NCBI GenBank assembly: GCA_949318235.1
Contig: OX439131.1
Location: forward strand, 42,136,193 to 42,200,192
Reading direction: 5' to 3'
From: Ecdyonurus torrentis
Taxonomy: Eukaryota > Arthropoda > Insecta > Ephemeroptera > Heptageniidae
DNA length: 64,000 bases
The number at the start of each line of letters is the position of its first letter. Positions within the stretch are counted from its first letter, which is position 1. The notes below the pieces were generated by a model. That model had not been told where the DNA came from. It did no database searches and saw nothing but the letters and a program-made list of their open reading frames with translations. A program made the position numbers and the translations under genes. Of the stretch, positions 25,155-36,130 are shown piece after piece.

Positions 25155-25314
25155 TATAATATTCCTGTTTATTATTATTATTTGCTGGAAGAGTAAAGTA
25201 AATGATTGATAAAAACCAATCTATGTTAAGTTAAATTGAGTATGGTTGGTTGTGACACACTAATCTTCGAGTCTTGTGATGCATGTTACAAAAAGTATGT
25301 CACGAGGATATTGC

Positions 25315-25315
<1 letters not shown>

Positions 25316-25394
<79 letters not shown>
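25316..25394. repeat. (AG)n microsatellite
   Basis: About 78 bp perfect AG. Confidence 0.96.
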
Positions 25395-25396
<2 letters not shown>

Positions 25397-25718
25397 CATT
25401 ATAATTGGAGTGCAAAATAATAATATTTCTAGCCTTTTTGTAATGTACGTCTTTCATAATAAACATTATAATCAATTTATTTCAGTCACTGAAGTTTTAA
25501 TATGAAAATATTTTTATACAGACTTATTTTCTATGATACGAGTTAAAATTCATAATCGCTATACTTTCCAAAATATTTGTCATTTACAAATTTATCTACC
25601 ATGAGATATGACACTCCTTGGCTCGTTTAAAAAAAAGTTGTATTTTTATTATAAAATTTCTTTCTTTTAAACCTTCTTGTTTTGTAATTTGACACACATA
25701 CAAATGGTGTAAAAGAGA

Positions 25719-25720
<2 letters not shown>

Positions 25721-25767
<47 letters not shown>
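25721..25767. repeat. (AT)n microsatellite
   Basis: About 46 bp perfect AT. Confidence 0.95.
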
Positions 25768-25769
<2 letters not shown>

Positions 25770-25789
25770 AGAAGTGTTTAATGACAACG

Positions 25790-26658
25790 TACCACAACCC
25801 TTAAAAATATGTTACTGTAGGGGTTTGTTAAAAAAATAACAACATTTTTTTTTTACCTTTTCTTTTAATGAACAACAAAAAAGTACACAGTTGTGCAAAT
25901 ATTTGAGCATTAAAGAGAAAAAGAATAAATTGTTATAAATATCTTGTTAGTCCTTCCAAAACTTATTTTTTACCTCTTTTTTTAGAATAATTTAGTTAGC
26001 ACATGGTTTAGAAAAAAAAATAATAATGTAGTCCTCTATTTATTAAACGTAAGTACTGTACTGTATAGTTTAATATATAATATTATATTAAAATATACAT
26101 TATTGTAAAGGTAGTGTACTTACACATATAATAATTATACTAAAATTATCGTTATAACGTATGTTATTAGCTACTTTTATCGTTACAAAATTTAAATAAT
26201 ATATCTGCAAAAAAAAAAAAAAAAAAAAAAATTTTCATTATTTAAATTTTCTTGATGATTAACAATAACATAAAGAACAAGATTTTCTTCTCTTTTTTTA
26301 AAGTTTTTTTTTGTCTTAATTTCTTTTGGCTGGTACTTGGCAATTAGTCTTTGTTATACAAAAGCCTAGTGGCTCGTTAAGCGATGGATCTGACCGTATA
26401 TTCAGGCATAGTGGAAGAGGTTGAAGTCATTAAAAAGTACTTGCAAGTCTGTATGTCCCTGTGACTTGTGGGTATGTGAAAGTAAAATGTGTCGAGGGAA
26501 GTCATAGGTCAACTAAGTCTCACTAATTTTACATCAAGATAATCGCTTAGTATTTCATGTCTACTTTACTTTAGATGATAACATGTGAACAAATGTAATT
26601 TTTTGTTATTCTTACTTTTAAAAAACATGTATCTTCTTATCAGTATTACTGATTACTA

Positions 26659-26660
<2 letters not shown>
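25790..26660. other. mostly AT-rich, richer patch at 26330-26530
   Basis: The patch has ordinary complexity (AGCGATGGATCTGACCG and similar) but no long frame or clear donor/acceptor pair. A poly-A run lies at 26209-26231. Possibly an untranslated exon or nothing. Confidence 0.35.

Positions 26661-26713
<53 letters not shown>
26661..26713. repeat. (AT)n microsatellite
   Basis: About 52 bp perfect AT, close to the left end of a family C element. Confidence 0.95.
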
Positions 26714-26716
<3 letters not shown>

Positions 26717-26754
26717 TTCAAATTTTATTTATATATAATTTATAAATAAGTTGC

Positions 26755-27144
26755 TCAAATCCCTTGACAACTTACTTTTTTATCATTTAGAATACTAGAT
26801 TGATAATGACCATACTTTATTATATCCGTGAATTAGACACCAACCCGTTGATTTTGTATTTTTTTTTTACGGTTATATCACGTATCTGACGTCACAATGT
26901 ACCACCGCCAATCACAGTCACCGCTCTGGTCACGTGATACATTTAAGCCCCTCCCTCAAGTTCTTTATCCCTATCATGACCCCATCGGTACATTGTGACG
27001 TCAAATGCGTGAAATAACCGCCAAAATGAAAAATAAAAAAAATACGAAATCAACGTGTTGGTGTCTAATTCATGGATAATAAGGTATGGTAATTATCAAT
27101 CTAGTATTCTAAATGATAAAAAAGTAAGTTGACCAGGGCTTTAA
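26755..27144. mobile_element. MITE family C, copy 3
   Basis: A 382-bp body, 26759-27140. The right flank is TTAA (27141-27144); the left flank reads TCAA, one change from TTAA. The same arms as the 24.8-kb copy, but the central segment (ACCGCCAATCACAGTCACCG ... CTATCATGACCCC) is inverted relative to it. Confidence 0.9.
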
Positions 27145-27212
27145 GTATTTTAAGTATATGATATTGGTTCACCCTTTCGGTTGGATCATTATTTCGTTCA
27201 GAGGTCTCTTAA

Positions 27213-27426
27213 AGTATTATTCACATGACGCGTAAATTTGACGCACGTCAATGTGCGTTGACGCGCGTTACAAAGCTGGAATAATGTAAACAAATGGAGC
27301 CGTTTACATGTGATTACATGTAAACTTACATGTGAAAGGCTCTATTTGTTTACATTATTCCAGCTTTGTAACGCGCGTCGACGCACGTTGACGCGCGTCA
27401 AATTTACGCGCCATGTGAATAATACT
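27213..27426. mobile_element. 214-bp near-perfect palindrome (family D)
   Basis: The arms, about 27213-27302 and 27338-27426, are complementary over almost 90 bp with only a few mismatches. The outer ends are AGTATTATTCACATG and CATGTGAATAATACT. Each arm carries a CpG-rich block (GACGCACGTCA..GACGCGCGT) striking in this AT-rich DNA. The loop holds a smaller repeat of TTACATGT. No clear target duplication. The 95-codon minus frame at 27342-27629 runs out of the arm and is not supported. Confidence 0.85.
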
Positions 27427-27924
27427 AAACGCGCACCATCGTGTGGTTTCGAAATTTTGTGATCAAGGTCATCACGTTCTGACAATCTGATAGACGTTTG
27501 TTTGAAGTTGGTAGACTTACCAGAAGCTGAGCGCAATAGTGTGCAATATGGTGCTCGCAAAGTTAAAAGAAAAAAAAATCTTTGAATGAGAAGGCGAACC
27601 AATACCATATTTTTAATAATGTCTTGCATTGCATTGTTGTTAATACTATTTTTTTTTATTGATAGAATTTTGTAACAGTATAGTTTTATTATATTGTTTT
27701 TATTATTGTTACTATATTTTTATTGGCTTATTCAAGCACAGCTACGTTCATTTGTTTTTACAGACTCCTTACATATTATATGGTCATGATCTTTTGGTAT
27801 GATTATAGTCCAGCAGTATTTGCTAAGTTTGCTTAAAGAGCAAAGTTTTAATCCACACTTCGTACTGCAAGTTTTTCCTCAAATATACCGTGACTTTTTC
27901 AAACTATCACACCTGGTTTAAAAC

Positions 27925-27995
27925 CCACTGTAATGGCTCGGACTCGAACGCAGATCTCGCACGTGTTTAGTGTAAAAGCTCTCTCTACTATAGTG
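27925..27995 (-). pseudogene. B-box-containing tRNA-like remnant
   Basis: On the minus strand GCGTTCGAGTCC (about 27939-27951) matches a B box, and TAGTAGAGAGA about 40 bases upstream loosely fits an A box. The T stem is mispaired and the possible anticodon loop TTTACAC (TAC, valine) lacks a stem. Likely an old tRNA-derived repeat. Confidence 0.3.
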
Positions 27996-28079
27996 GTATA
28001 TAGACCATAGGCTTGGTCTTATTACTTGATATATCCCATTAATCGCATCAAAGCGTGACCATGTAATAAAATTTTTATA

Positions 28080-29294
28080 TCGCTATTTCTCTTAAAATTT
28101 ATTTTAGGGTTGAGAAGACTGCTTTTATTGCTTGTATTCCACTATTGTGTCTATTCATTGTATATGATTTTCAAAAAATTGTGGACTCGAAACTCGAAAG
28201 TTATTAATATTTAAATGTATTCACGTTTTTGTTAATGACTTTTACCATTAAAATCAAACGTGTGTGTTTTCTCATATGAATAACATTCTAAATTTGGAGT
28301 GGTAAAATTCGCAATCACAATTGTGGTATTTTTTATTTTCTTTTTTTTTTTTGTGGTCATTTCATGACGACTTTAATGTATTGTTAATCAAATCAAAACA
28401 AATCATGTGCAATTTAGCTGTACGTATTTTGGAGGTTTCTTTTATATTATTTATTATAATATTTAAACTAAAAAATGTGACATGTGTAAAATTAAACGTC
28501 TTTCATGTACACAAAAGAACTTTATAGTTCTCAAAAGTATCCTTTCTTTCTATGTTTGTCTGGACTCCAAAACTGCATTACCATATTTGTATTTCATGTT
28601 TTTGCTATACTTATATTTTTTAAATGGTGTCTCTAAAAAAAATTCTCTTAAATATACTTTATGTAGACGTTGGTTTTATTCAGTTTTTTAAGGATATTAT
28701 TCCTAATATATATATTTCTTTTTACATGAAAATGGTGCTATTAAAAGTATTTTATAATACAGAATTATATTTGTAAATTTTATTTACACAGGGATTAAAT
28801 AAAAAAAAATCAATAGTTTTATGTGCTTTACAAATTATAATGCTATTAGTGATAATATAATAAAGATACATTAATTAAATAAAACGTTTTTAAAAAGCTA
28901 AAATACATATAGTATAGTAAACTTTTTAAAGCTTCTATTATGATTAAAATATATATTAAAAAAATTATTAAATCCCATTTTTATAGAAATTTAAATAAAA
29001 AAAAATTATCATTTTTAATTAAAAATAAATCATTATATAAAAACTATAGAGCTAAATTATAAAGAATTTTATTTTTTACGTCACACCTGCACTGTATAGA
29101 TAAAGTACCTTAATAAAAATTTATTGAATATTAAAGTATTGATCTATAATTAGGTTCTAAGATAAAAAAAATCATCGGATTTTATAAAAGAACTCAATTT
29201 TTTAAAACTAATTTATTCGATTTTTACAGACGCTTTGGAGCACTTATATTTTGAAGTATTTATACGAAAATGTCAAAGTTTTTACAAGACGTGG
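28080..29294. other. AT-rich non-coding DNA
   Basis: Short frames near 28.3-28.7 kb have AT-driven composition and no signals. Confidence 0.55.
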
Positions 29295-29770
29295 CATTCA
29301 TTCATTCATTCATTCATTCATTCATTCATTCATTCATTCATTCATTCATTCATTCATTCATTCATTCATTCATTCATTCATTCATTCATTCATTCATTCA
29401 TTCATTCATTCATTCATTCATTCATTCATTCATTCATTCATTCATTCATTCATTCATTCATTCATTCATTCATTCATTCATTCATTCATTCATTCATTCA
29501 TTCATTCATTCATTCATTCATTCATTCATTCATTCATTCATTCATTCATTCATTCATTCATTCATTCATTCATTCATTCATTCATTCATTCATTCATTCA
29601 TTCATTCATTCATTCATTCATTCATTCATTCATTCATTCATTCATTCATTCATTCATTCATTCATTCATTCATTCATTCATTCATTCATTCATTCATTCA
29701 TTCATTCATTCATTCATTCATTCATTCATTCATTCATTCATTCATTCATTCATTCATTCATTCATTCATT
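29295..29770. repeat. (CATT)119 perfect tetranucleotide array
   Basis: 476 bp made of 119 uninterrupted CATT units. All three plus frames are open and read SFIH repeatedly, because a 4-base unit has a 12-base coding period. These are artefacts, not genes. Confidence 0.99.
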
Positions 29771-30360
29771 CGTGTTTGTGTGTGTTTGTAATTTTAAAAA
29801 GTAAACGAAAGATAAATCAAATTTGTTTACATAAAGCTTTGCAAATGTGAAATTGCAACAAACTTTGAAAAAAATAATAAAGTTCGCTAACTTCATTTAT
29901 TTTCATTTTGTAATGAAAGCGTGTATATAGGGAAACGCCCTAAAATTACTTCAATTCAATATTTGGTAGTATTTATATATATTTTATCGTTGTGATTTTT
30001 TTAAATAATAAATTCATTGTAAAATATTAATAAAAAAATTATGACTGTCTTTCAAAAACATATTAACAGAAAGCTTTATGTATAGAAAATTTCATTGAAT
30101 TTGCAAAGACGAGTAAAGCAATGATACCAAGAAAATAATAAAGAAAGAAAAATAATATTTCCCTAATAATAAATTTTCTCTTATCAGGAGAAACCAAAGA
30201 AGTGGAAAATTGTGATTTTTTTTTTGTTATTATAAAGAGAACAAAACAAAAGCCAACGTTTTTCTTATAGTTTAATTTTAAGTGAACCAGAAATTAGATA
30301 AAGTTTTATTCAAATGCGTTTCTAAGAAGAAAACCAAAAAAAGAGATGAAATAGTGATTT

Positions 30361-30492
30361 TCAGTTGAAGCTGTGTGCTCCAGTGCTCTTATTTCCTGGA
30401 AAATGCAAGTTATATCGTGGCTTGTAACGCTCTCTCTTGAAAGAACCTTTAACTAAGACTCTGTCAACAATTCCAAACGATGTCGCCACGAG
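30361..30492 (-). CDS. candidate terminal coding exon (unidentified protein)
   Basis: Minus strand. After CTTCAAG| at 30493 the frame is open for 43 codons to TGA at 30363-30361, beginning LVATSFGIVDRV and containing the basic stretch KGSFKRERYKPRY. An AATAAA lies at 30310-30305, about 50 bases after the stop. The patch is richer than its surroundings and the residue mix looks protein-like. Its phase (0) matches the donor of the 32.1-kb exon. Against it, the acceptor has a poor pyrimidine tract, and a 43-codon frame in such DNA can occur by chance. Family unknown. Confidence 0.33.
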   Translation of the reverse strand, partial: LVATSFGIVDRVLVKGSFKRERYKPRYNLHFPGNKSTGAHSFN

Positions 30493-31179
30493 CTTGAAGT
30501 TTAATATATCTACATATTTTTTTAAATAAGTTGATTATGACCCGTGTTGTCATTAAATTCTACACTTTTTTTCTTACTTTCTTCAAAAATGTTTGTTAAA
30601 TCCCACAGAAAAAAAAAACAACAACAACAACTAAAAAAAACAAAAAAAAAAAAAAACAATCGATTTGGAAATATAAAATATTTTACATTTAAATAAAAAA
30701 AACATACAGAATTATACTAAAAATATAAGCATTATTTAATATTTTATTTATATTATTTTGACACATTTATTTATTACAATTGCTAAAAAAGAAATACTTT
30801 TTTAAGCAAGTTTATGTAGAAATAGGACACTTTTGAAGAATTAATGTTGTTATAAAAAATGTATTTTGATATTATTTTTGAAAGTGAAACAAACAATAAT
30901 CTCATAAATAAGGTGGCTTTTGTCACTCACTGGAGATACGAGTTAAATAAAAATACAGTGTATAGCCAGGACAATAGCAATCCCAAGGGATACAAGAGGG
31001 AAAAATTTACTTTTTTTTTTTTTTTTACCTTTTTTTCCCTGTAAATTATCTCCATGAGAGGTTAACATTAAAATAAATTGCTATCATATGTTAATTTAGT
31101 TTTTTTTAGCTGAAAAAAAAGACATAAAATAAATATTTATATTTTTGCAATTTATTTTTCTTTCAAGCGGGGAAAGCAC

Positions 31180-31182
<3 letters not shown>

Positions 31183-31254
<72 letters not shown>
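31183..31254. repeat. (AT)n microsatellite
   Basis: About 72 bp perfect AT. Confidence 0.95.
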
Positions 31255-31256
<2 letters not shown>

Positions 31257-31806
31257 CACACATATATACGTTAATTTTTTTGCAAGCTTAGAAATTAAAC
31301 AAAAGATTGATTGCTTACAAAGGTCTTAAGAGAGAAAATTGGAAACATTAATTTGTAACGTTTCATTGCTGAAGCTTGTCAATAGCTCTAACTTTAGTAG
31401 CTATATTTTATATTTTTTAAAAGTCTAGTGTAGTTTCACCATTTCATGCTATTTTGTATACATATTTACTTGAAAAAAATTGATAAACTGTTAGGAATAT
31501 CAATGAATATTTTAAAGATATATGTATTATTTCTTTCTTCACTTGTATTTTCAAAGAAATATGAAACATAAAGATATCTTGTTGTTTTTTTAGTACGAAT
31601 AGTATAAAATTTATAATACCTTTTGAATGATAGATATATTTAACAGTTTCGTAGAATTGTTTACAATATATATAATAATATACTTTTAGCTAGAAGTTAT
31701 AAAATTATTTATTAAATATGTTCTTTAAACATTCGGAAGTAAAAAATAATTTATTATATAATATAAACTTTATATTATGTTTATAAATAATAAAATATAT
31801 AGATAT

Positions 31807-31833
31807 TCAACACCTTATATTCAATAGTGCGGA
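31807..31833 (-). CDS. alternative short terminal exon candidate
   Basis: Minus strand. A very strong acceptor (CTCTCTCTCCCTCCTGCTTC then CCTTTCTAG|) precedes an 8-codon frame, SALLNIRC, ending in TGA at 31809-31807. An AATAAA lies at 31755-31750. In phase 0 it would directly follow the donor of the 32.1-kb exon across an intron of about 230 bases. It competes with the 30.4-kb exon. Confidence 0.3.
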   Translation of the reverse strand, partial: SALLNIRC

Positions 31834-31841
31834 CTAGAAAG

Positions 31842-32050
31842 GGAAGCAGGAGGGAGAGAGAGAGAGAGAGAAAGAGGAGGCCTTACGCTGCAGAACTGTA
31901 TAGTTGAGCTATATAGGGTATGTGTAACAGTACATATTATAGCCGCAATGGGTCACGAAAAGTGGTTGTCTAACGTGTTCTTAACCCCGTATAGGGTTCA
32001 CACTCGCACACACACACACATACACACACACAGACAAACCGAGCAAGCCA
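31842..32050. other. AG tract, richer spacer and CA tract
   Basis: AG repeats at 31856-31872, mixed sequence to about 31990, then CA repeats at about 32003-32031. If the 32.1-kb exon is real, this is its downstream intron and the AG tract is the pyrimidine tract on the coding strand. Confidence 0.5.
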
Positions 32051-32066
32051 TGGTATGGTAACTTAC

Positions 32067-32174
32067 TTGATAAGCTACACACGCTCCGATGTAAGCATCT
32101 GGCGTTCCTCTGTGGCCCATGATAAATGAAGCTTCACATCCGCAAGGTCCATCTGCTCTCTTATACTGAAACCT
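32067..32174 (-). CDS. internal coding exon of an unidentified cysteine-containing protein
   Basis: Minus strand. Acceptor ACTGCAG|AGG at 32174 (or TTTCAG|TATAAG at 32165), donor CAA|GTAAGT at 32067/32066, a perfect consensus. The 36 codons are fully open in phase 0 to 0 and include ADGPCGCEASFIMGHRGTPD followed by AYIGACVAYQ: three cysteines, glycine-rich, well-mixed composition. DNA complexity is far above the flanks. I do not recognise the family; the cysteines suggest an extracellular domain. Possible next exons are 31807-31833 and 30361-30492, both phase 0. The upstream exons are not established. Confidence 0.45.
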
Positions 32175-32340
32175 CTGCAGTATTTACACTACTTGCTACA
32201 TACATGGTCCACCAACAAAACACATACTAAATGATATATTTATATAACTATATAGTTTTAAAGTTACAACATTTCTTCACTATGGTTGGAGTAATTTCAT
32301 TAGTATTTTTGATCAGAATTGATGACCTTAAACAGCAAAC

Positions 32341-32448
<108 letters not shown>

Positions 32449-32766
32449 ATACTGACTGTATAAAATTAAAAATTATTAGAGCATAATATATTCTATAATT
32501 TATGTCCAAAAAAAAGACGTAACAGAGTTTTTACATGAAATATTTCAATTAGCTTATTAGACTTACCTTTTTATCTAAATAAAATATGTTCTTCATTATA
32601 ACTTATATATTTTTTCCATTTTAGAGTATCGTAACAAATTAAGTTTAATAAATGTGTTAACATTATACAAATAATTGTAAAAATAGGCATCTTTCACAAC
32701 GATTAATTGTGAATGGTAAAATAATAATAAAAAGAAGCAAAAACTCACAATTTCTTAGCGTTTTTA

Positions 32767-33082
32767 TTAAAAGCGTAGAACACCTTGAACAAAAAAGTTG
32801 TGTAATATCCTAACAAACCTAAAAATCAACGTTGATTTTTCCGAAGTCATTGATTTCTAATTTATTTTCCATTCACAAAATGCCACTGGCGGTCACTGAC
32901 GTTACAGCTTGCTTGTTTTACGCGCGCGTAAACCGGGCGAGCTGTGACGTCAGTGACCGCAAGTGGCATTTTGTGAATGCAAAATAAATTAGAAATCAAT
33001 GACTCCAGCCAAATAAACGTTGATTTTCAGGTTTGTTAGGATATTACACAACTTTTTTGTTCAAGGTGTTCTACGCCTTTAA
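32767..33082. mobile_element. MITE family A, copy 2 (TTAA-flanked)
   Basis: A 308-bp body (32771-33078) with TTAA at 32767-32770 and 33079-33082. The outer arms match the 0.7-kb copy. The centre adds a second palindrome with CACTGACGT(T/C)A and GCGCGCG, absent from copy 1. So copy 1 is an internally shortened version. Confidence 0.92.
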
Positions 33083-34254
33083 ATGTTAAGGCAATAATGA
33101 TGCTTTGTAAATTTGTGTTAGAACATTTTACAGGATCATGACCATCGATTTGAAGAAAATTTTCAATTCAATACGTATTCGTTTCTTACGTTTATTTAAT
33201 TCTAAATTTGTAAACATAATTTAAATTCAGAGAACGACACATTATTTGGAACATTTAGACAGGGAGCTAAAATGCTATAAATAGTTTATTATATTTATCA
33301 ATTTAATTCAATTTATTTAAATTGTTTATTATTACTAATTTCGTTTTTCAATATATATGTAAATTAGTAATGGTTTCGTGTATTTAAAATGCAAATACTA
33401 AATGCTGATTTGGTAATCGTGGTTGCACTAATATAATATTTAATTGAAATAAATTTGACTAGATAATAAAATAAAAGTGTTAAATTATGCTTAAAATTGG
33501 GTATTTTTATAAAAAAACAAGTTAGGTCAAATATGTTTTGGCCTTATTATTATTAGTTTTTTACTTTATAGCTCTATAAGATATTTTTTTGAATTTGCCA
33601 TGAAAAGCAAAAACGATAATATAATAATAATATCTAATTCCAAGAATCTTACTTAGGATAAACATTTATTTTATAAACTTAAACCAAGGAACATTGCATA
33701 CTATTTACTTTCGCTCAACCTTTATTTACTCAAAAATAATATTACCCATCATATTAAATCATATTATGAGAATGAATCTGGCAGTAAATCATTCTGCCGG
33801 TAGTCAGTCATTTTCAATTAGAATCAATATCTAAAAGTATGTGTATAACCTCACTTTTGTCTAGCAATCTATTTTTGACAAACTTTTCATCTCACATGGA
33901 AAATAGAGAGGCCACGTATACATTACAAAATGTATGCAATTTAAAGAATTTTAGAAATACATTTTGTTTTTTAGATTACCACAAAAGTTTAAATTATTGC
34001 ATTATATGCATTATATAAAATTATGATTACTGTTATTATATAATTATTTTTGCATTTTTATTACATTTTAATAATATTATTGTAATTTTTGTTTAAATAT
34101 AAATGTTTAGTGAAAAAGAAAGAAAAAAAAAATGTTGCTTTTGAACTTTCAAACATTGTTTAAAAAATTACAGTATTCTATTACAACGAACTTCAAAATG
34201 GTATAAATTGATCGAATAAAAAAAAGAAAAAAAAAAAAAAAAAAAAAATACTAT
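33083..34254. other. AT-rich non-coding DNA
   Basis: No supportable feature; poly-A at about 34226-34248. Confidence 0.6.
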
Positions 34255-34359
34255 ATGATAAAAAAAGAATTTTATTATACAAATATATACATTTATTTCC
34301 AAATGTCAACGTCAATAAATTTAAAACTACAATCCATATTTATTGCACTTTTTTTTATA

Positions 34360-35100
34360 CAATATTGCAATATTGTGTATAGGTTATTGTGCTTCACAGA
34401 AAAAAGAAATTACGTAAATTATACTTCATTTATGTCATTATATCCTATCATAAATGTTGGTAAATTGGATCAGAATTCATAATTATGTTGTAAAAGATAA
34501 TACTTACACGCAAAGAATAAATGACGTAATTCATGCTGCATTATGTGTCGTTATAAAACATATATAACGGTTGCTCAATTGAAACAGAACTAATAATAAT
34601 GCTAACAAGATAATATTTATATTATAAAATATATTTACTATGCAGAGTAGAATAATTTATGTTGCAATCAATAAATGTTGCTGAAAATGGCCTATAGCAT
34701 AATATGTATTACGTATTTAATTTTGTTCATGTATGCTATAAAACGTACCATAAACAGCATAAATTATCTTATAATTAACGAATGTGTCGCTGAAAATGTG
34801 CTAGCATAAATTTAACGTATTTACATTTTGTTCTTGTACATCGTTTTAGTTAACCAAAGTTCCACGAAGAAAATCTTATTTACGGATGCAATGGTATCGC
34901 ACAAACGGCTCGAAAACTGCCAAAATACACAGCCCTGTATTTATCATGACAGCCTATAGAAAAACCGTACAAATAAAGAGGCAAAATGGTCGGTACAATC
35001 ACAATCAATTTGATAGCTATATATGGAATATCATAGCATTTCCACATTGTACAATTTCATTGCATGCTATATCTATGTAAAAACAGTAAATTATTATTGA
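34360..35100. repeat. degenerate tandem-like repeat region
   Basis: Loose units recur, such as TTGCTGAAAATGGCC..TAGCATAA (about 34678) and TCGCTGAAAATGTGCTAGCATAA (about 34787), each followed by ACGTATTTA..TTTTGTTC. Related wording (TATGTTATA..GCATAA) appears at about 57720-57820. A 64-codon frame at 34886-35080 lacks signals. Probably an old transposon or satellite fragment. Confidence 0.4.
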
Positions 35101-35199
35101 ATTTATTGCACAATGCAAAATATTACTTTGTCAATATTAGTTTTTTTTCTTTCTGTTAAAGAAATAAAATTTATGTTGTAAAGTAATATTCCCTCTATT

Positions 35200-35360
35200 T
35201 TCTTGGTTTTGGGAACGTGATGTCAGCATCATGTCCTCGCTGTGGTCACGCTTGTTGGTAGATTCATTCTTTTGTGCGCGGGACAGCTGCGGTCCCGATC
35301 AATGAGACTCACTCACTTCCCCAACACAAAACTACTCTCATATTCCACTCATACTGATGA
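35200..35360 (-). other. richer-complexity island with exon-like signals
   Basis: On the minus strand TTTTTATTTTCATCAG| (about 35356) is an excellent acceptor, and 37 bases later GGGGAA|GTGAGTGAG is an excellent donor; the frame reads YEWNMRVVLCWG. Just beyond, ACCGCAG| begins another frame open for about 49 codons (LSRAQKNESTNKRDH...). Neither connects in phase to the 32.1-kb exon without a further exon. Could be a microexon or chance. Confidence 0.25.
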
Positions 35361-35575
35361 AAATAAAAATCACAGATCTATGTAACACAAGATGAAACAA
35401 ACTTTGTAATGACATTCTTTATTCTAACATTTTTTTTTATTTCTTTTTTGCAAGTATAATTAAAATTTCTAAATAGAATTTTTAAAATCCTGCCCGTATG
35501 TGTCTGTTTGAAACCATGTAAAATATTACGATAAAATTAATTACGTGATATGGAGTTTATTTTTCGAGCATTGCG

Positions 35576-35577
<2 letters not shown>

Positions 35578-35630
<53 letters not shown>
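35578..35630. repeat. (AT)n microsatellite
   Basis: About 52 bp perfect AT, then imperfect. Confidence 0.95.
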
Positions 35631-35636
<6 letters not shown>

Positions 35637-35935
35637 TATATTGTGTATATACATATATTATACAGTATTTACGTTGCCACCAGAGACGATGTCCAGTACT
35701 CTTTATCTAAAAAAAAAAGTATACTGGTAAAAAGAAAATACTACTTCTATTGGCAAAGTTTTATAATTTTATCTTACATTATCTTCAAATAGTTTTTTTT
35801 TATTATTATTATTATTTTTTTTTTTACTTTTGCGTATAGTAAAAAAGTACTTAAGTTGATGATTTCTCTAATACTATAAGAGAGTGGTTTTCATTACTTT
35901 AGTTTTTTTTTTATAAGGACATTTTCTTGTGTGTA

Positions 35936-36130
35936 CTGAATGCAGCGTTGCAGTAGAAACACAGTACAGTATAGTGGAGTCCCCGAGGGTCAGGGAACCC
36001 ATTTCGCAGCAAGATTAGCGTGCCTTATACTCTCTCGCTCACTCACTCACTCGGTTGCTCGTGCTTGGTTGCCTGCTTGCTCAGCGCTAACATCTCAAGA
36101 GAATTGCTTGCTCACTTCCTTGTGTTTGCT
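35936..36130. other. GC-richer island, possible promoter or UTR
   Basis: Contains GTCCCCGAGGGTCAGGGAAC and CTCGCTCACTCACTCACTCGG, unlike the flanks. Plus (137 codons from 35940) and minus (41 codons from about 35999) frames both cross it, so coding strand is not determined. The minus side has TATAAGGC upstream of ATGGGTTCC, but no clear donor. Confidence 0.3.

Noticed and set aside
27342..27629. 95-codon minus ORF
   Set aside because: Starts in anonymous DNA and ends inside the arm of the 27.2-kb palindrome; no signals.
29235..29850. Three overlapping 170-200-codon frames reading SFIH repeats
   Set aside because: Forced by the CATT array; no independent coding evidence.
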